Shown: piece by piece, positions 8,104-17,997 of the stretch
Layout of the letters: each line of letters starts with the position of its first letter
Position numbering within the stretch: the stretch's first letter is position 1
Source: GCA-002050365 sp038235165
GTDB lineage: Bacteria > Acidobacteriota > Blastocatellia > Pyrinomonadales > Pyrinomonadaceae
Assembly: GCA_038235165.1 (NCBI GenBank)
Contig: JBBSUG010000016.1
Coordinates: 1 to 64,000 of the forward strand
Length of the DNA stretch: 64,000 nucleotides
Direction: 5' to 3'
The notes under the pieces: model-generated
Told to the model about the DNA's origin: nothing
Databases searched by the model: none
The model's input: only the letters and a program-made list of their open reading frames with translations
Program-made: the position numbers and the translations under genes

Positions 8104-10623
8104 ATGGCAGCGGAATTAGACAAAAAATTGGATGTTTCGAGAACATACTCGAGGAGCAACGAAATTGTTGCCGTCATTTTGTCGGCGTTGACGGTTCTAA
8201 TTTTTTTGAGTCTCGTCACATACAGCCCGGACGATTGGTCGCTGAACACCGCTTCGACGCAGAAAACTCATAATTGGGTCGGCGTATTCGGTTCGGTAAT
8301 TGCTGATTTATTGTTTCAGATTATTGGTCTGACGGCTTATTTTCTGCCCGCTCTGCTCGGTTTGATGGCGTGGCGATTTTTCCGTTTCAGCGATCTGCAC
8401 GTTTCAATCAGCCGTGTTCTCGGATACTCTCTTTTTATTATTTCCGTGTCGAGTTTAGCTGCGTTGGCAGGTTTTTACGGCGGCATTCTGGGCGCGTTCT
8501 GTTCAAGAAATTTGACCTGGCTGCTCGGAAATATCGGTTCGGGAATTTTATTGACGACTTTGTTGGCGGCTTCTCTATTGCTCATCACAAATCTTTCACT
8601 TGATGGATTTTTCGGAAATTTCAGTTTAGCCTGGGACAATTTTCGCGTTCATTTCGACGAATGGCAGAATAAACGGCGCGAACGAAATGCAGTCAATCAA
8701 ACTATTGCCGCCGCCCGCGTTGATAAACGCAGTGAAGCCCGTAGCGAAAAAGCGAAACAGAAAACTCCGGTTAGTTTGCCGCTAGAGACCGCTTCGCCGC
8801 CAATCGAAAAAGAAAGCCTCAGCGGAATGCTTGCAAACATATTCAAGCGTTCGCCGTTGACTGCCGAAACTCTCACGGGGCCGGTTGCCGCGACATCAAA
8901 ATCGAAGGAAAAAGCAAATACCGACGAGGTAAAAAGTTCCGGCGCAGCAGACGACGAACCGTCAGATAATTTCGTTCCGACCATCGGTGAAAAATCGAAA
9001 TCTTCGGAAGATTTTCTCAATGATTTAGTTGGTGATGCGCCGCCGATTCCGATCACGCCGATCAAAGAAACAGGTGATTTGGATGCTGATTTGCTTGAGC
9101 CAAACGACGACTCTGCGCCTGCGCCGCCAAAACTCGTCAAAAGAACTGATTTTAACGATTATGTGCTGCCCGAATCGGAGTTTTTGACGGTTCAGCCGAT
9201 GCGTATTGAACAAAAAGATGAAGAATTGCTCTCAATCGCGCAGGAGCTAACAGACAAAACCAAGGAATTTAACGTCACCGGGCGCGTGATGCACATTTGT
9301 CAGGGTCCGGTCGTGACGACTTACGAATTCAAACCCGATCCGGGCGTAAAATATTCGCGGGTAACGGGTTTGTCCGACGATTTATGTCTCGCGCTCAAAT
9401 CCGAATCAATCCGTATCGAACGCATTCCGGGTAAAGCGTTTGTCGGCATCGAAGTTCCGAACCGTGAACGCGAAACGATATTTTTGCGCGAAGTGATCGA
9501 ATCGAAAAAATTCCGCGACTCGAAATCACTGTTGACACTCGCTCTCGGAAAGACGATTGACGGACTGAATTACGTTGCCGATCTCGCCAAAATGCCGCAT
9601 TTACTGATCGCGGGGGCGACCGGCGCGGGTAAATCGGTCGGTGTCAACACGCTCGTCGTTTCGATTTTATACAAAGCGAAACCCGACGAAGTAAAGTTTA
9701 TAATGGTTGACCCGAAGCGTCTGGAATTAGGGTTGTATGCCGACATTCCGCATCTCGCCACGCCGATTATCACCGATCCGAAACGCGCTGCGATTTCCCT
9801 AAAATGGGCGGTTTCGGAAATGGAAAAACGCTACAAAGACCTTGCCGGCTGGGGCGTTCGCAACATTGACGGCTTCAATACGGAAGTCAAAAAACGCAGT
9901 GCCGAAGGCAAGTTGGACGACAACGGCGAACCCTACAAAACACTGCCGTATATTGTTATTATTATTGACGAACTTGCCGATTTGATGATGGTTTCCGGCA
10001 AGGAAGTCGAAGAATCAATCACGCGGTTGGCGCAGATGGCGCGTGCCGTCGGCATTCATCTCGTGCTGGCAACACAGCGACCGTCGGTTGATGTCATTAC
10101 GGGTTTAATCAAAGCAAACTTTCCGGCACGCATTTCATTTCGCGTGTCCTCGAAAATTGACTCGCGGACGATTATTGACGGCAACGGTGCGGAAGGACTG
10201 CTCGGCAAAGGCGATATGCTTTTTCTGCCGCCCGCCACGTCACAAATCGTCCGCGTCCATGGGGCGTACGTGGACGAAAAAGAAATTGCTAGAATTGTCG
10301 AACACGTCAAAGCACAGGGTAACCCCGATTACGACGCGACGATCACCAAATCGGAAGAGGAATTGGACGATACGGGCGAACTTCCGGGCAGAAAAGATGT
10401 TTTGTTCGTTGATGCGCTCCGCACGGTGGTCACCTCAAAAAGCGCATCTACTTCACTTTTGCAGCGGCATCTGCGAATCGGCTACGGACGTGCCGCCGCG
10501 ATTTTGGACGCGATGGTCAAAGAAGGCTATATAGGTGAGATGGACGGCAGCAAACGCGCCCGCCCGATTCTGCAAAAGGCTTACGACGATTTGCAGGAAG
10601 CCGAAGAAGGCAGAGAATTGTAA
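8104..10623 (+). CDS. ftsK: DNA translocase FtsK/SpoIIIE
   Basis: 839 residues from the ATG at 8104; the frame is open further upstream, but that stretch is only repeat DNA and reads as low-complexity sequence. About four membrane segments lie in residues 20-185, followed by a long charged and acidic linker (about 190-370), then the RecA-like motor. Walker A is GATGAGKSVG (about 504-513) and Walker B is IVIIIDELADL (about 617-627). A C-terminal winged-helix gamma domain (TSLLQRHLRIGYGRAAAILD) would read the KOPS-type polarity sequences. It pumps chromosome DNA through the closing septum and activates XerCD recombination; a Xer recombinase is encoded at 44216. Confidence 0.95.
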   Translation: MAAELDKKLDVSRTYSRSNEIVAVILSALTVLIFLSLVTYSPDDWSLNTASTQKTHNWVGVFGSVIADLLFQIIGLTAYFLPALLGLMAWRFFRFSDLHVSISRVLGYSLFIISVSSLAALAGFYGGILGAFCSRNLTWLLGNIGSGILLTTLLAASLLLITNLSLDGFFGNFSLAWDNFRVHFDEWQNKRRERNAVNQTIAAARVDKRSEARSEKAKQKTPVSLPLETASPPIEKESLSGMLANIFKRSPLTAETLTGPVAATSKSKEKANTDEVKSSGAADDEPSDNFVPTIGEKSKSSEDFLNDLVGDAPPIPITPIKETGDLDADLLEPNDDSAPAPPKLVKRTDFNDYVLPESEFLTVQPMRIEQKDEELLSIAQELTDKTKEFNVTGRVMHICQGPVVTTYEFKPDPGVKYSRVTGLSDDLCLALKSESIRIERIPGKAFVGIEVPNRERETIFLREVIESKKFRDSKSLLTLALGKTIDGLNYVADLAKMPHLLIAGATGAGKSVGVNTLVVSILYKAKPDEVKFIMVDPKRLELGLYADIPHLATPIITDPKRAAISLKWAVSEMEKRYKDLAGWGVRNIDGFNTEVKKRSAEGKLDDNGEPYKTLPYIVIIIDELADLMMVSGKEVEESITRLAQMARAVGIHLVLATQRPSVDVITGLIKANFPARISFRVSSKIDSRTIIDGNGAEGLLGKGDMLFLPPATSQIVRVHGAYVDEKEIARIVEHVKAQGNPDYDATITKSEEELDDTGELPGRKDVLFVDALRTVVTSKSASTSLLQRHLRIGYGRAAAILDAMVKEGYIGEMDGSKRARPILQKAYDDLQEAEEGREL

Positions 10624-10696
10624 AGGTTAAAATGAAAACGACGAGTTTCCTTGTCTTCATTTTTATCACCAAGCCTTATAAACGGCGTGTTAAAAG

Positions 10697-10742
10697 TTTT
10701 CCACAGTTTTCCACAGGAAATGGTGGAAAAACCTGTGGAAAA
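10697..10742. promoter_or_regulatory. Cluster of DnaA-box-like sites (possible origin or DnaA-binding locus)
   Basis: TTTTCCACA occurs at 10697-10705 and 10707-10715, and its inverse at 10734-10742. A one-off variant, GGTGGAAAA, is at 10722-10730. Spacings of about one helical turn and opposite orientation resemble DnaA boxes (consensus TTATCCACA, here one mismatch). AT-rich DNA follows to about 10880. The outer arms GTTTTCCACAGG/CCTGTGGAAAAC also form a perfect 12-bp hairpin, so a terminator after ftsK is the alternative. Confidence 0.45.
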
Positions 10743-10804
10743 CTCACTTTCCGACAGCTTAAACCCCTATTTTCAAACGACTTTTAGCATTCTGCACACA
10801 TCTT

Positions 10805-11161
10805 ATGCAATATGTGTTACAAAAATATAAGTGTATTTATTGCAGCATTTACAGATATTTTGTTAATCTTATCCTTCTAACAATATTCTGTTTTTTGGCA
10901 GGATGCAGCGGACAAAAAGAAACTCAACAAGTTTTGTCAATTGACAATCAAATTCAAGTGAGTAAAGATGCGATAAATATCAATACGGCTTCCGTTGCCG
11001 AACTTGAACGATTGCCGCACGTCGGCGCAAAAACAGCGCGTGATATTATCGAATACCGTGAAAAATACGGCAAATTTCGTAAACCTGAACACCTGATGCT
11101 CGTGCGCCGCATCAGTGACGAGCGATTTCGTGAAATCCAAACTTTGATCAAAGTCAAATAA
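10805..11161 (+). CDS. ComEA-like helix-hairpin-helix lipoprotein
   Basis: 118 residues. A hydrophobic N-terminal segment ends in LAGC, a lipobox with the acylated Cys at about 34. The rest is a ComEA-type HhH unit: ININTASVAELERLPHVGAK, then ARDIIEYREKYGKFRKPEHL. ComEA binds incoming DNA during natural transformation and passes it to the ComEC channel. The comEC gene begins 42 bp downstream on the same strand, which supports that role. The start codon is uncertain because the first 20 residues are unusually polar for a signal peptide. Confidence 0.82.
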   Translation: MQYVLQKYKCIYCSIYRYFVNLILLTIFCFLAGCSGQKETQQVLSIDNQIQVSKDAININTASVAELERLPHVGAKTARDIIEYREKYGKFRKPEHLMLVRRISDERFREIQTLIKVK

Positions 11162-11203
11162 TTTCGCGCTTCACAATGTTTTATATTTTCTTCACTCAAT
11201 AGA

Positions 11204-13930
11204 ATGCCCGAAAGTGACCTCAAACAAACAGCGACAAACTTCACGCCGTATCCGCTGCTGTGGTTGGCTGTTTGTTTTAGTTTTGGAATTTTACTTGCTT
11301 CCTTTGCTGCTCTCGATTGGAAAATTTACCTCATATTCTGCTTGGTTTTTTCTTTGCTGACGGTGATTTTTCTCGAAAGAAAAATAGCTTTGATTTTTCT
11401 TTTTACCGCATTTACGGCTCTCGGCAGCTTCATTTTTTATGTCGAAAATAATTCCGCCGCGCCTGATAGGTTAAAGATTCTTTACGACACCAAACAAATT
11501 ATTTCCGGCGAGACTATTGAAGTTGAAGGCGTTTTGCTGAACAACCCCGAACTCACCGTTGACGGATTTTTTCTCGAAATGAAAACGGAAACTGCGTTTT
11601 ATAAAAGTTCGACAGTCAATGTTTCGGGTGTCATCAGACTGTTTGCCCCGCTGACGAACGAGCAGATTTCCGGCGAATATGAAAAATTAAATTTGCGATA
11701 CGGCTCAAAAATTCGCGTCGCCTGCAATTTGAAGAGGACGGACGGCTTTTTGAATCCGGGCGTTATTTCGCAAAAAGATATTCTCGACCAAAGAAACATT
11801 GATGCGGTCGGCATTATCAAAAGTCCGCTGCTCGTCGAAAAACTCGGTGGTGATAAGTCTTTCGCACCGCTCGCCTGGTTAGACGACCGCCGAGAAAATT
11901 TGATAATTAATTTTAAGGAGCATTTCAATGTTTCGACTTCCGGCATTTTAATCGCATCGCTGTTGGGCAATCGTAATTTTTTGAACAAACGAACGGCGGA
12001 AATTTTCCGCGAGGGCGGCACTTTTCATATTCTCGTCATTTCCGGTCTGCACATCACATTTATCGGCGGTCTGATCCTTCTTTTCATCAAATTTTTCACG
12101 CGAAACAAATTTTGGCAGTTTCTGACTGCCGCCGGATTTTTGTGGTCTTATGCGCTGGCGGTTGGTGCCAATGTGCCCGTTGTTCGCGCTTCGCTAATGT
12201 TCACGGTTTTGCTGTTTTCGCAAGTCATTTACCGGCGCGGAACGCTTCTTAACGCGCTCGGATTGTGCGCGATTATTTTGTTGATGTGGCGACCGAATGA
12301 TCTTTTCGCACCGTCGTTTCAACTGACTTTCGTCAGCGTGACGGCGATTGTAGCAATGGCTTTTCCGCTGATCGAACATCTGCGCTCAATTGGAAACTGG
12401 TCACCGTCTGCTGAAAAACCTTTTCCGCCGGATGTTTCGCGGCGGCTCAGAAAGTTTTGTGAAATGCTTTACTGGCGCGAAATTGTATGGGAAAAGGAAG
12501 TTTCGCGTCAGATTTGGTCGGCGCATATTTTCAAATCGTCTTACTTCAAAATGCTCGAAAAAGCCGCCTTGCAAAATATTTTGCGCTACTTTTTTGAAGC
12601 GATTTTAATTTCGCTGGTCGCGCAGCTCTGGCTGCTGCCGCCGGTCATTATTTACTTTCACCGGGTGTCGTTTTTCGGTGTTCTGTTGAATTTATGGGTC
12701 GGTGTTTTTATTGCGATTGAAAGTTTTACTGCGATTTTTACAATTTTTCTCGCCGGAGTCAGCGATACTTTAGCCATCCCGTTTATCAAAATCACCGAAC
12801 TTTTTAACTGGCTGCTGCTTTCCATACCCGGCTTTTTCGTCGAAAAAGACTGGGCATCAATGCGGCTGCCGAATTATTCGGGTGAGGTGAAACTGATCTA
12901 TTTACTTTATTTCGCGCCGCTTCTGGCTTTTACGATATTACTTTATCAGTGGAAACCTTTCTCGCTAAGTCCAAACTCCAAACTCCAAAGTTCCAAGTTT
13001 TTCTCTCTCCGGGTTTCAGCAATTATATTTGTCGGTTTGCTGTTTTTGATAATTTTTCATCCGTTTAGTGCGCCGTCAGCGGACGGCAGACTTCATATTG
13101 ATTTTCTTGATGTCGGGCAGGGAGATTCTTCACTGATTACGTTTCCGAACGGCGAAACCCTCCTCGTTGACGGCGGCGGAAAATTAAATTTTAAACGGAC
13201 TTTCGTGCAGAACGAATTTGAAGATGAACCCGAACTTTTTGAACAGGACAAACAAAACATCGGCGAAACGGTGGTCTCCGCTTATCTTTGGGAAAAAGGT
13301 TACGACCGCATTGATTACATTTTGGCGACTCACTCTGATGCCGACCACATTCAAGGACTCCGCGACGTGGCGGCGAATTTTGCGGTGCAAGGCGCGATGT
13401 TTGGCAGAATGCCGCTTAAAAATGCAGAATTTGCCGCACTTTACACAATTTTGGAAAAACGCGAAGTGCCGCTTATCAAAATATCGCGCGGCGATATATT
13501 CGATTTTGGCGGCGCACAAATTGAAACGCTGTATCCTGAACAGGATGAAACCGCCGATGCCGAATCAGACAACAATCACAGCGTCGTATTGCGCCTGACT
13601 TACGGCGCGAGAAAGTTTTTGCTGACCGGCGATATCGAAAAGGAAACTGAAAGAGCATTGTTGAGTGCGCCGGAATCTTTGCGGAGTGACTTTGTCAAAG
13701 CCGCCCATCACGGCAGCCGCACATCTTCGACACAGGAATTTGTTGACGCGGTGCAGGCGCAGATAGTCGTCGTTCCGGTCGGCAGGGAATCACCCTTCGG
13801 ACATCCGCACCCGGAAATTTTGGCGCGATGGGAAAAAGCAGGAGCGAAAATTTTTACGACCGGCGAACGCGGTACGATTTCAATCTCGACTGACGGAAAA
13901 GATTTGCAGTTGAACACCTTCCTGCATTAA
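11204..13930 (+). CDS. comEC: ComEC/Rec2 family DNA-uptake channel
   Basis: 908 residues. An N-terminal membrane part and OB-like DUF4131 region (1-200) precede the competence domain with many membrane helices (about 230-600, GGTFHILVISGLHITFIGG being characteristic). A C-terminal metallo-beta-lactamase domain follows, with HSDADHIQGL, then D-in-LTGDIEKETE and AAHHGSRTSSTQEF. This domain is thought to degrade the non-transported strand. The hydrophilic join at about residues 585-600 (SLSPNSKLQSSK) is encoded by a TCCAAACTCCAAACTCC word of the kind found between genes here, so the linker looks like an inserted repeat. With the preceding comEA-like gene it implies a natural transformation apparatus. 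Confidence 0.93.
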   Translation: MPESDLKQTATNFTPYPLLWLAVCFSFGILLASFAALDWKIYLIFCLVFSLLTVIFLERKIALIFLFTAFTALGSFIFYVENNSAAPDRLKILYDTKQIISGETIEVEGVLLNNPELTVDGFFLEMKTETAFYKSSTVNVSGVIRLFAPLTNEQISGEYEKLNLRYGSKIRVACNLKRTDGFLNPGVISQKDILDQRNIDAVGIIKSPLLVEKLGGDKSFAPLAWLDDRRENLIINFKEHFNVSTSGILIASLLGNRNFLNKRTAEIFREGGTFHILVISGLHITFIGGLILLFIKFFTRNKFWQFLTAAGFLWSYALAVGANVPVVRASLMFTVLLFSQVIYRRGTLLNALGLCAIILLMWRPNDLFAPSFQLTFVSVTAIVAMAFPLIEHLRSIGNWSPSAEKPFPPDVSRRLRKFCEMLYWREIVWEKEVSRQIWSAHIFKSSYFKMLEKAALQNILRYFFEAILISLVAQLWLLPPVIIYFHRVSFFGVLLNLWVGVFIAIESFTAIFTIFLAGVSDTLAIPFIKITELFNWLLLSIPGFFVEKDWASMRLPNYSGEVKLIYLLYFAPLLAFTILLYQWKPFSLSPNSKLQSSKFFSLRVSAIIFVGLLFLIIFHPFSAPSADGRLHIDFLDVGQGDSSLITFPNGETLLVDGGGKLNFKRTFVQNEFEDEPELFEQDKQNIGETVVSAYLWEKGYDRIDYILATHSDADHIQGLRDVAANFAVQGAMFGRMPLKNAEFAALYTILEKREVPLIKISRGDIFDFGGAQIETLYPEQDETADAESDNNHSVVLRLTYGARKFLLTGDIEKETERALLSAPESLRSDFVKAAHHGSRTSSTQEFVDAVQAQIVVVPVGRESPFGHPHPEILARWEKAGAKIFTTGERGTISISTDGKDLQLNTFLH

Positions 13931-14154
13931 ATGGCGAGTTTAAAAAACGAAAACCCGAAAGGTTTGCAAATAAAACCTCCGAGCGTTCCTTGATGAATAA
14001 ATACTGCCTACATTTTTACTATTTTTTCCTCGCGATGTCAAATAAATTCCGTTGCGCTCACAGTTTTGATTTTGAACGAAAGCGGCAAAAGAAAAAATTT
14101 ATTATTCTTGATAAGATTGAAAACAGTCAACTATTTATCGTAAATTATTAGCCT

Positions 14155-14823
14155 ATGAAATGTTTTTTGTGGATGTGCTTCTTTGCAATAACGGCAGTAA
14201 TCTCAGCCGACGGTCAGATAAACAGGCGAAGTGATAGCGACGGACAGTCGTGGAACGACGTGCAGCTAACTGTGCCGATGACAAAACAGTTTGATTTTTT
14301 CCTGCAGGGAACGGGGTATTTTGGGAATAACGCAACGGAATTAAGCGACCGCCGAATTGCCGTCGGATTTGTTTATAAACCGGCGAAATCTTTTTCCGTC
14401 ACGCCTTTTTATTGGAATATAAACGCGCGAAACTCTGCCGGAAAATTCCTAACGGAGCATCAGCTAAATTTGCGCGGTAACTATCGTTTCCCGTTTGTTT
14501 ACAAAGGTTTCGGACTTTCGCACCGCAGTCAATACGAATACCGCATTCGCCAGCCGCAAAATTCCTGGCGTTATCGCGCGATGCTGACGGTTGATAAAAA
14601 TATTCCGAAAAGATTCATCCCAAAAGCGAAGTTCTTCGTCGCTGACGAGATTTTTTATGATTCGATCATCAAAAAATTCAACCGCAATCGTTTGATGATC
14701 GGCATCAGCAAAACTTTGACGAAAAAAGTGTCGGCTGACATTTATTATATGAGGCAAAACGACGGCTACGCCCATCCGGGCGATTTAAATATTTTGGGAA
14801 CAGCGGTGAAAATACATTTGTGA
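14155..14823 (+). CDS. DUF2490 family outer-membrane beta-barrel protein
   Basis: 222 residues with a signal peptide (first ~20 residues, ending SADGQ). The rest alternates hydrophobic and polar residues in strand-length segments and ends in the aromatic-rich pattern of outer-membrane barrels. The motif SWNDVQLTVPMTKQFDFFLQ and the L-N-L-R-G-N-Y-R-F-P stretch fit DUF2490. Function is unknown for the family. It is a single gene with no obvious operon partner. Confidence 0.75.
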   Translation: MKCFLWMCFFAITAVISADGQINRRSDSDGQSWNDVQLTVPMTKQFDFFLQGTGYFGNNATELSDRRIAVGFVYKPAKSFSVTPFYWNINARNSAGKFLTEHQLNLRGNYRFPFVYKGFGLSHRSQYEYRIRQPQNSWRYRAMLTVDKNIPKRFIPKAKFFVADEIFYDSIIKKFNRNRLMIGISKTLTKKVSADIYYMRQNDGYAHPGDLNILGTAVKIHL

Positions 14824-15183
14824 GACAGCCAAGAAAAATCGAAAGTAGTTTTCTTTTTTGTTTCCAGTCTGCCAAAATAACCTGAAAACATCAACAAAAG
14901 CACGTTTCAACTCTCGAATGGCATTTTTCATAAAAAGTGCCGGATGAGTTCTCCTTCGGTGTGAAACCCGGTTTTTGAAGCAAATTGTTGTAAGATATTG
15001 GCGGCATTGTCGGAAAGTATTTGCTAAAACTTCAAAACATTTAATTTAAACGCTCGCAGAAAACATTGTCGTATTCTGTCGGCAGATTAAATTTCAGACC
15101 TAAAAACTTAAAATCGTTGACTTTTCGGACAAAACTACTATTATTTAGAAAATCGTATTCAATTTTAGACTTCTAATCAATCT
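14824..15183. other. Intergenic region, no gene seen
   Basis: 360 bp of AT-rich DNA between two envelope genes. The only structure I see is a small hairpin at about 14922-14943 (GGCATTTTT-CAT-AAAAAGTGCC), which may terminate transcription of the upstream gene. Confidence 0.5.
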
Positions 15184-15813
15184 ATGAAAATCATTTTGGC
15201 GGGCTTGATAGCTCTGTGTTTTGTTGTGTCGGCGGTGGCTCAAACCGGCGATGAAGGGAAGAACGAACTGAGCGTGTGGGGTGGTTTCTCGCCCGATTCG
15301 TCAACCGTGATAAAGGGAACCGGCAGAACGCCGGATGCCCGATTTGCGTTGGTCGCCCTGCGTTATGCGCGGCGGTTTAATAATAACAGCAAGGTCAATT
15401 TGAAATATACGCTCGATTTGATTCCGGCGGCGATTTTGTCAAATCCCGATTTGCGCGTTGTGCAGACGAATCCGAACACTTTTCGGATTGACAAAGTTCG
15501 CCGCACGTCTTATGCCTTCGGCATCGTCCCGGTCGGGTTACAGATAAATTTTCGACCGCGCAAAAAAGTTCAGCCGTTTATTGACGGCAGCGGCGGATTT
15601 ATCTATTTTGATAAACGCATTCCGACCGACATCGGGACGAATTTTACCTTCACGGCGGATGTTGGCGCGGGTGTCGAATTCGTTCTGAAAAACAGTCGCT
15701 CAATCACGGTCGGTTATAAATATTATCATCTCTCGAACGGCAACCGGGGTGTTCAAAATCCGGGGATTGACAACAATTTATTCCATATCGGTTATACGTT
15801 TAAAAAGTTTTGA
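15184..15813 (+). CDS. PagL-like lipid A 3-O-deacylase (acyloxyacyl hydrolase)
   Basis: 209 residues with a signal peptide cleaved near AVAQT. The C-terminal part, YKYYHLSNGNRGVQNPGIDN, carries the His-x-Ser-Asn core of PagL, whose His/Ser pair hydrolyses the 3-O acyl chain of lipid A in the outer membrane. Strand-like segments fill the rest, as expected for an eight-stranded barrel, and the protein ends in an aromatic-hydrophobic strand (FHIGYTFKKF). The glutamate of the PagL triad cannot be placed with confidence. It fits an organism that makes lipid A, as lpxK and lpxI show. Confidence 0.78.
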   Translation: MKIILAGLIALCFVVSAVAQTGDEGKNELSVWGGFSPDSSTVIKGTGRTPDARFALVALRYARRFNNNSKVNLKYTLDLIPAAILSNPDLRVVQTNPNTFRIDKVRRTSYAFGIVPVGLQINFRPRKKVQPFIDGSGGFIYFDKRIPTDIGTNFTFTADVGAGVEFVLKNSRSITVGYKYYHLSNGNRGVQNPGIDNNLFHIGYTFKKF

Positions 15814-15818
15814 ATGAA

Positions 15819-15877
15819 GCAGGCAGCCTTGCCTGTGCGTGTATGTAAAAAAAAACGCGCAGGCTAAGACTGCCTGC
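15819..15877. terminator. Bidirectional hairpin between convergent genes
   Basis: GCAGGCAGCCTTGCCTG on the left pairs with CAGGCTAAGACTGCCTGC on the right, with a few mismatches or G-U pairs, around an A-rich loop. The stem is about 22 bp. It sits between convergent genes, so it probably terminates both; it may belong to a dispersed palindromic repeat family. Confidence 0.6.
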
Positions 15878-15900
15878 GCTCCGGTAAAAAATAAATCAAA

Positions 15901-16752
15901 TTAATTGGATGATGAGTTTATTCTGATACCGCCGTTGGTCGTAATCACGCGAATCGGTGCGCCGCCGCCGTTGATCGTCGTGTTGATGCGGCGATTGCTG
16001 CTGCGGCTGCCGTCCGTTCTCTCTACGCTCAAACCGTTGATTTCGCTTCTGAAACCGCCGTTGACCGTGCCGGTTTCGATTCGAGCTGCATAATTATCCG
16101 ACATCGTTAAACTAACGCCGCCGTTTTTCGTTTCAACGTCGAGACCGCTGCCTTTCCAACTGCTGCCCGATAATTTGACATTCACGCCGCCGTTGCTCGT
16201 GCGCCCTTTTACGTCGCCCGCCAAGTCGGTCAAACTGACCCCGCCGTTCGTCGTGTCAAAGTTAATTGCGCCTTCGACCGAACTGATCGAAATGCCGCCG
16301 TTGCGAGCTGTTAAATTAAGATTTGTACTGCGCGGCACGAGAATTTCGTAAGACACCGACCAGCTTTTATCGTCCGCCGCATTTTCCGCCTTGATGACGG
16401 AACCCGTTTCGATGCGGATGTTGCGGGCAATATTGCGGGCTTCTTCGTCGGAACCGCCCCAGGTTTGAACGCACGCCCGAACCAGCACGTCAGACCTGTT
16501 TTCACCCCTAATGCTGATGCCGCCGTTTTTTACTCCGTCAACATTTACCAAACCGCCCGCTGCCGCCGTCATTTCACGTTTTTCGCTGAACGACACTCTT
16601 TTATCCCACGAGCCGTTGTTTGAACAAAAGTCCCGAGTTTTCCAATCCTTTTCCGCTTTGTCCTGCGCGAAAACAACCATCCCCGACAAAAAACACATCA
16701 CCGCTAAAATATAAAAGCAAGCACGAATATCTCTCAAATTTTTCATTTCCAA
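15901..16752 (-). CDS. Exported DUF4097-type beta-solenoid protein
   Basis: 283 residues with an N-terminal membrane or signal segment (CFYILAVMCFLSGMVVFA). From about residue 70 on it carries eight NGG-centred repeats (NGGISI, NGGVSL, NGGVNV, NGGFRS and so on) spaced 20-30 residues apart. These build the right-handed beta-solenoid typical of DUF4097 'putative adhesin' proteins. The family is common in Acidobacteriota and often lies beside sigma/anti-sigma genes, but no such partner is next to it here. Function is unknown; a periplasmic or surface location is inferred. Confidence 0.78.
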   Translation of the reverse strand: MEMKNLRDIRACFYILAVMCFLSGMVVFAQDKAEKDWKTRDFCSNNGSWDKRVSFSEKREMTAAAGGLVNVDGVKNGGISIRGENRSDVLVRACVQTWGGSDEEARNIARNIRIETGSVIKAENAADDKSWSVSYEILVPRSTNLNLTARNGGISISSVEGAINFDTTNGGVSLTDLAGDVKGRTSNGGVNVKLSGSSWKGSGLDVETKNGGVSLTMSDNYAARIETGTVNGGFRSEINGLSVERTDGSRSSNRRINTTINGGGAPIRVITTNGGIRINSSSN

Positions 16753-16886
16753 ATTTCTCCCGTAGTAGTATTAAATTTCGCAAAAAATGCGATTTATACT
16801 ATTCAAACACCGCCGGAATTTATTTTGTGACAGAAAATTTTGAAATTTTATGAGGGAAAAGGAATTTGAAAACGCCGTATTGCGTG

Positions 16887-17885
16887 TCATCCGATCAAAT
16901 AACCGCTCCGCCTGTCTGCTGCTTTCAGCCGTTGATATTCGCTTTCCAGTTCGGCAAACGCACCGTTGTAATCAGCTAAAATATGTTTGATGTTAAAATC
17001 CGCAAATTGCTGATCGCCGGACGAAAAACCAGGTCGTTGCCGCGAAAAATAATTTAGTCCGCGCTGTCGCGCTGTTTGTTTTTCAGTGATTTCGTCGCTT
17101 ACTTCTTTACATTTTTTCTGCGCCGAATCTATTTTTTTGAAAAACATATCCTGTCTTGGCAAAAGTACATCTATATAGCTGTTATTTTCATCGTATTCGT
17201 AACTGTCCTGTAGGTATTGAAGTTCCTGAAACAAATCTTCAATCGTTTCTTCGTCTTCGGCAACTGCGGGTTCAACAACGTCATTCAAAGTTTTGCGGTG
17301 ATATAAAATTTCACTCTCTATCCGAATCAATTCGATTTCATCAGACTGCATTTTGCATAGATCAAGCTGTATTTCAACCGTCTCAAACAGCAGCTTGTCT
17401 GTCTCGTTGGTTTCAACATACTCAATTTTGTCCGCTTCGTCGTCTTCATAAACAGGGGCGAATAAATCTATTAATTCTCTGTTTTCTCGAGTTAAGAGCT
17501 GCATTTTGTAATCTACTTCATTTGCAATCGAACTGAGCGTGACCTGTTCAATTGTAGCTATATTCCGTCGTCTTCTGTCCCGGCGCGTTTTATATTCTTT
17601 CGAATTCATCATTAACATAGAAATTAGAACACTTATCAGCAACCCGAATGAAATGGCGAAGAACAAACTTGTGCGTGAGACCTCATCACCGGTTGTCAGC
17701 ATAATAAAAACGACGGCTAACACGACTGCGGCAGTCGCGGTAAAAACAAATTTCATCGAAATCAACTGTGAAGTGTCTTCTTTTTCTTCGCCGAACAGCT
17801 TTGGATTAACAAAATCAACCTCACCGCAATCGAGACAAGACAACGCGTCAGGCTGGTTGTAAAATTCACAGCTTAAACATCTCAT
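16887..17885 (-). CDS. Zinc-ribbon membrane protein with coiled-coil C-terminus
   Basis: 332 residues, no named family recognised. The N-terminus has a CxxC...CxxC zinc ribbon (C3, C6, C17, C20). Two hydrophobic segments follow (about 45-65 and 72-93), then a long charged, helix-rich region with coiled-coil character (about 110-310) rich in Glu and Asp. The arrangement suggests an inner-membrane protein with both ends in the cytoplasm. It is divergent from trpD. The gene at 20250 has a similar ribbon-plus-membrane start but a different C-terminus. Confidence 0.7.
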   Translation of the reverse strand: MRCLSCEFYNQPDALSCLDCGEVDFVNPKLFGEEKEDTSQLISMKFVFTATAAVVLAVVFIMLTTGDEVSRTSLFFAISFGLLISVLISMLMMNSKEYKTRRDRRRRNIATIEQVTLSSIANEVDYKMQLLTRENRELIDLFAPVYEDDEADKIEYVETNETDKLLFETVEIQLDLCKMQSDEIELIRIESEILYHRKTLNDVVEPAVAEDEETIEDLFQELQYLQDSYEYDENNSYIDVLLPRQDMFFKKIDSAQKKCKEVSDEITEKQTARQRGLNYFSRQRPGFSSGDQQFADFNIKHILADYNGAFAELESEYQRLKAADRRSGYLIG

Positions 17886-17997
17886 AGTGCTTGTATTCTA
17901 ACGCGAAACCCGCTCTATTCGGTATTGAGGATTCACTGTTTTGCAATAATTTTTGCGCTAACTTTGTTTCGCGTCAAATGCGACATATAATGTGGTT

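Noticed and set aside
4545..13993. The 13-mer TCCGAGCGTTCCT occurs at about 4545 and at 13979.
   Set aside because: Two occurrences of a short word in 64 kb, without wider similarity, are not enough to call a repeat.
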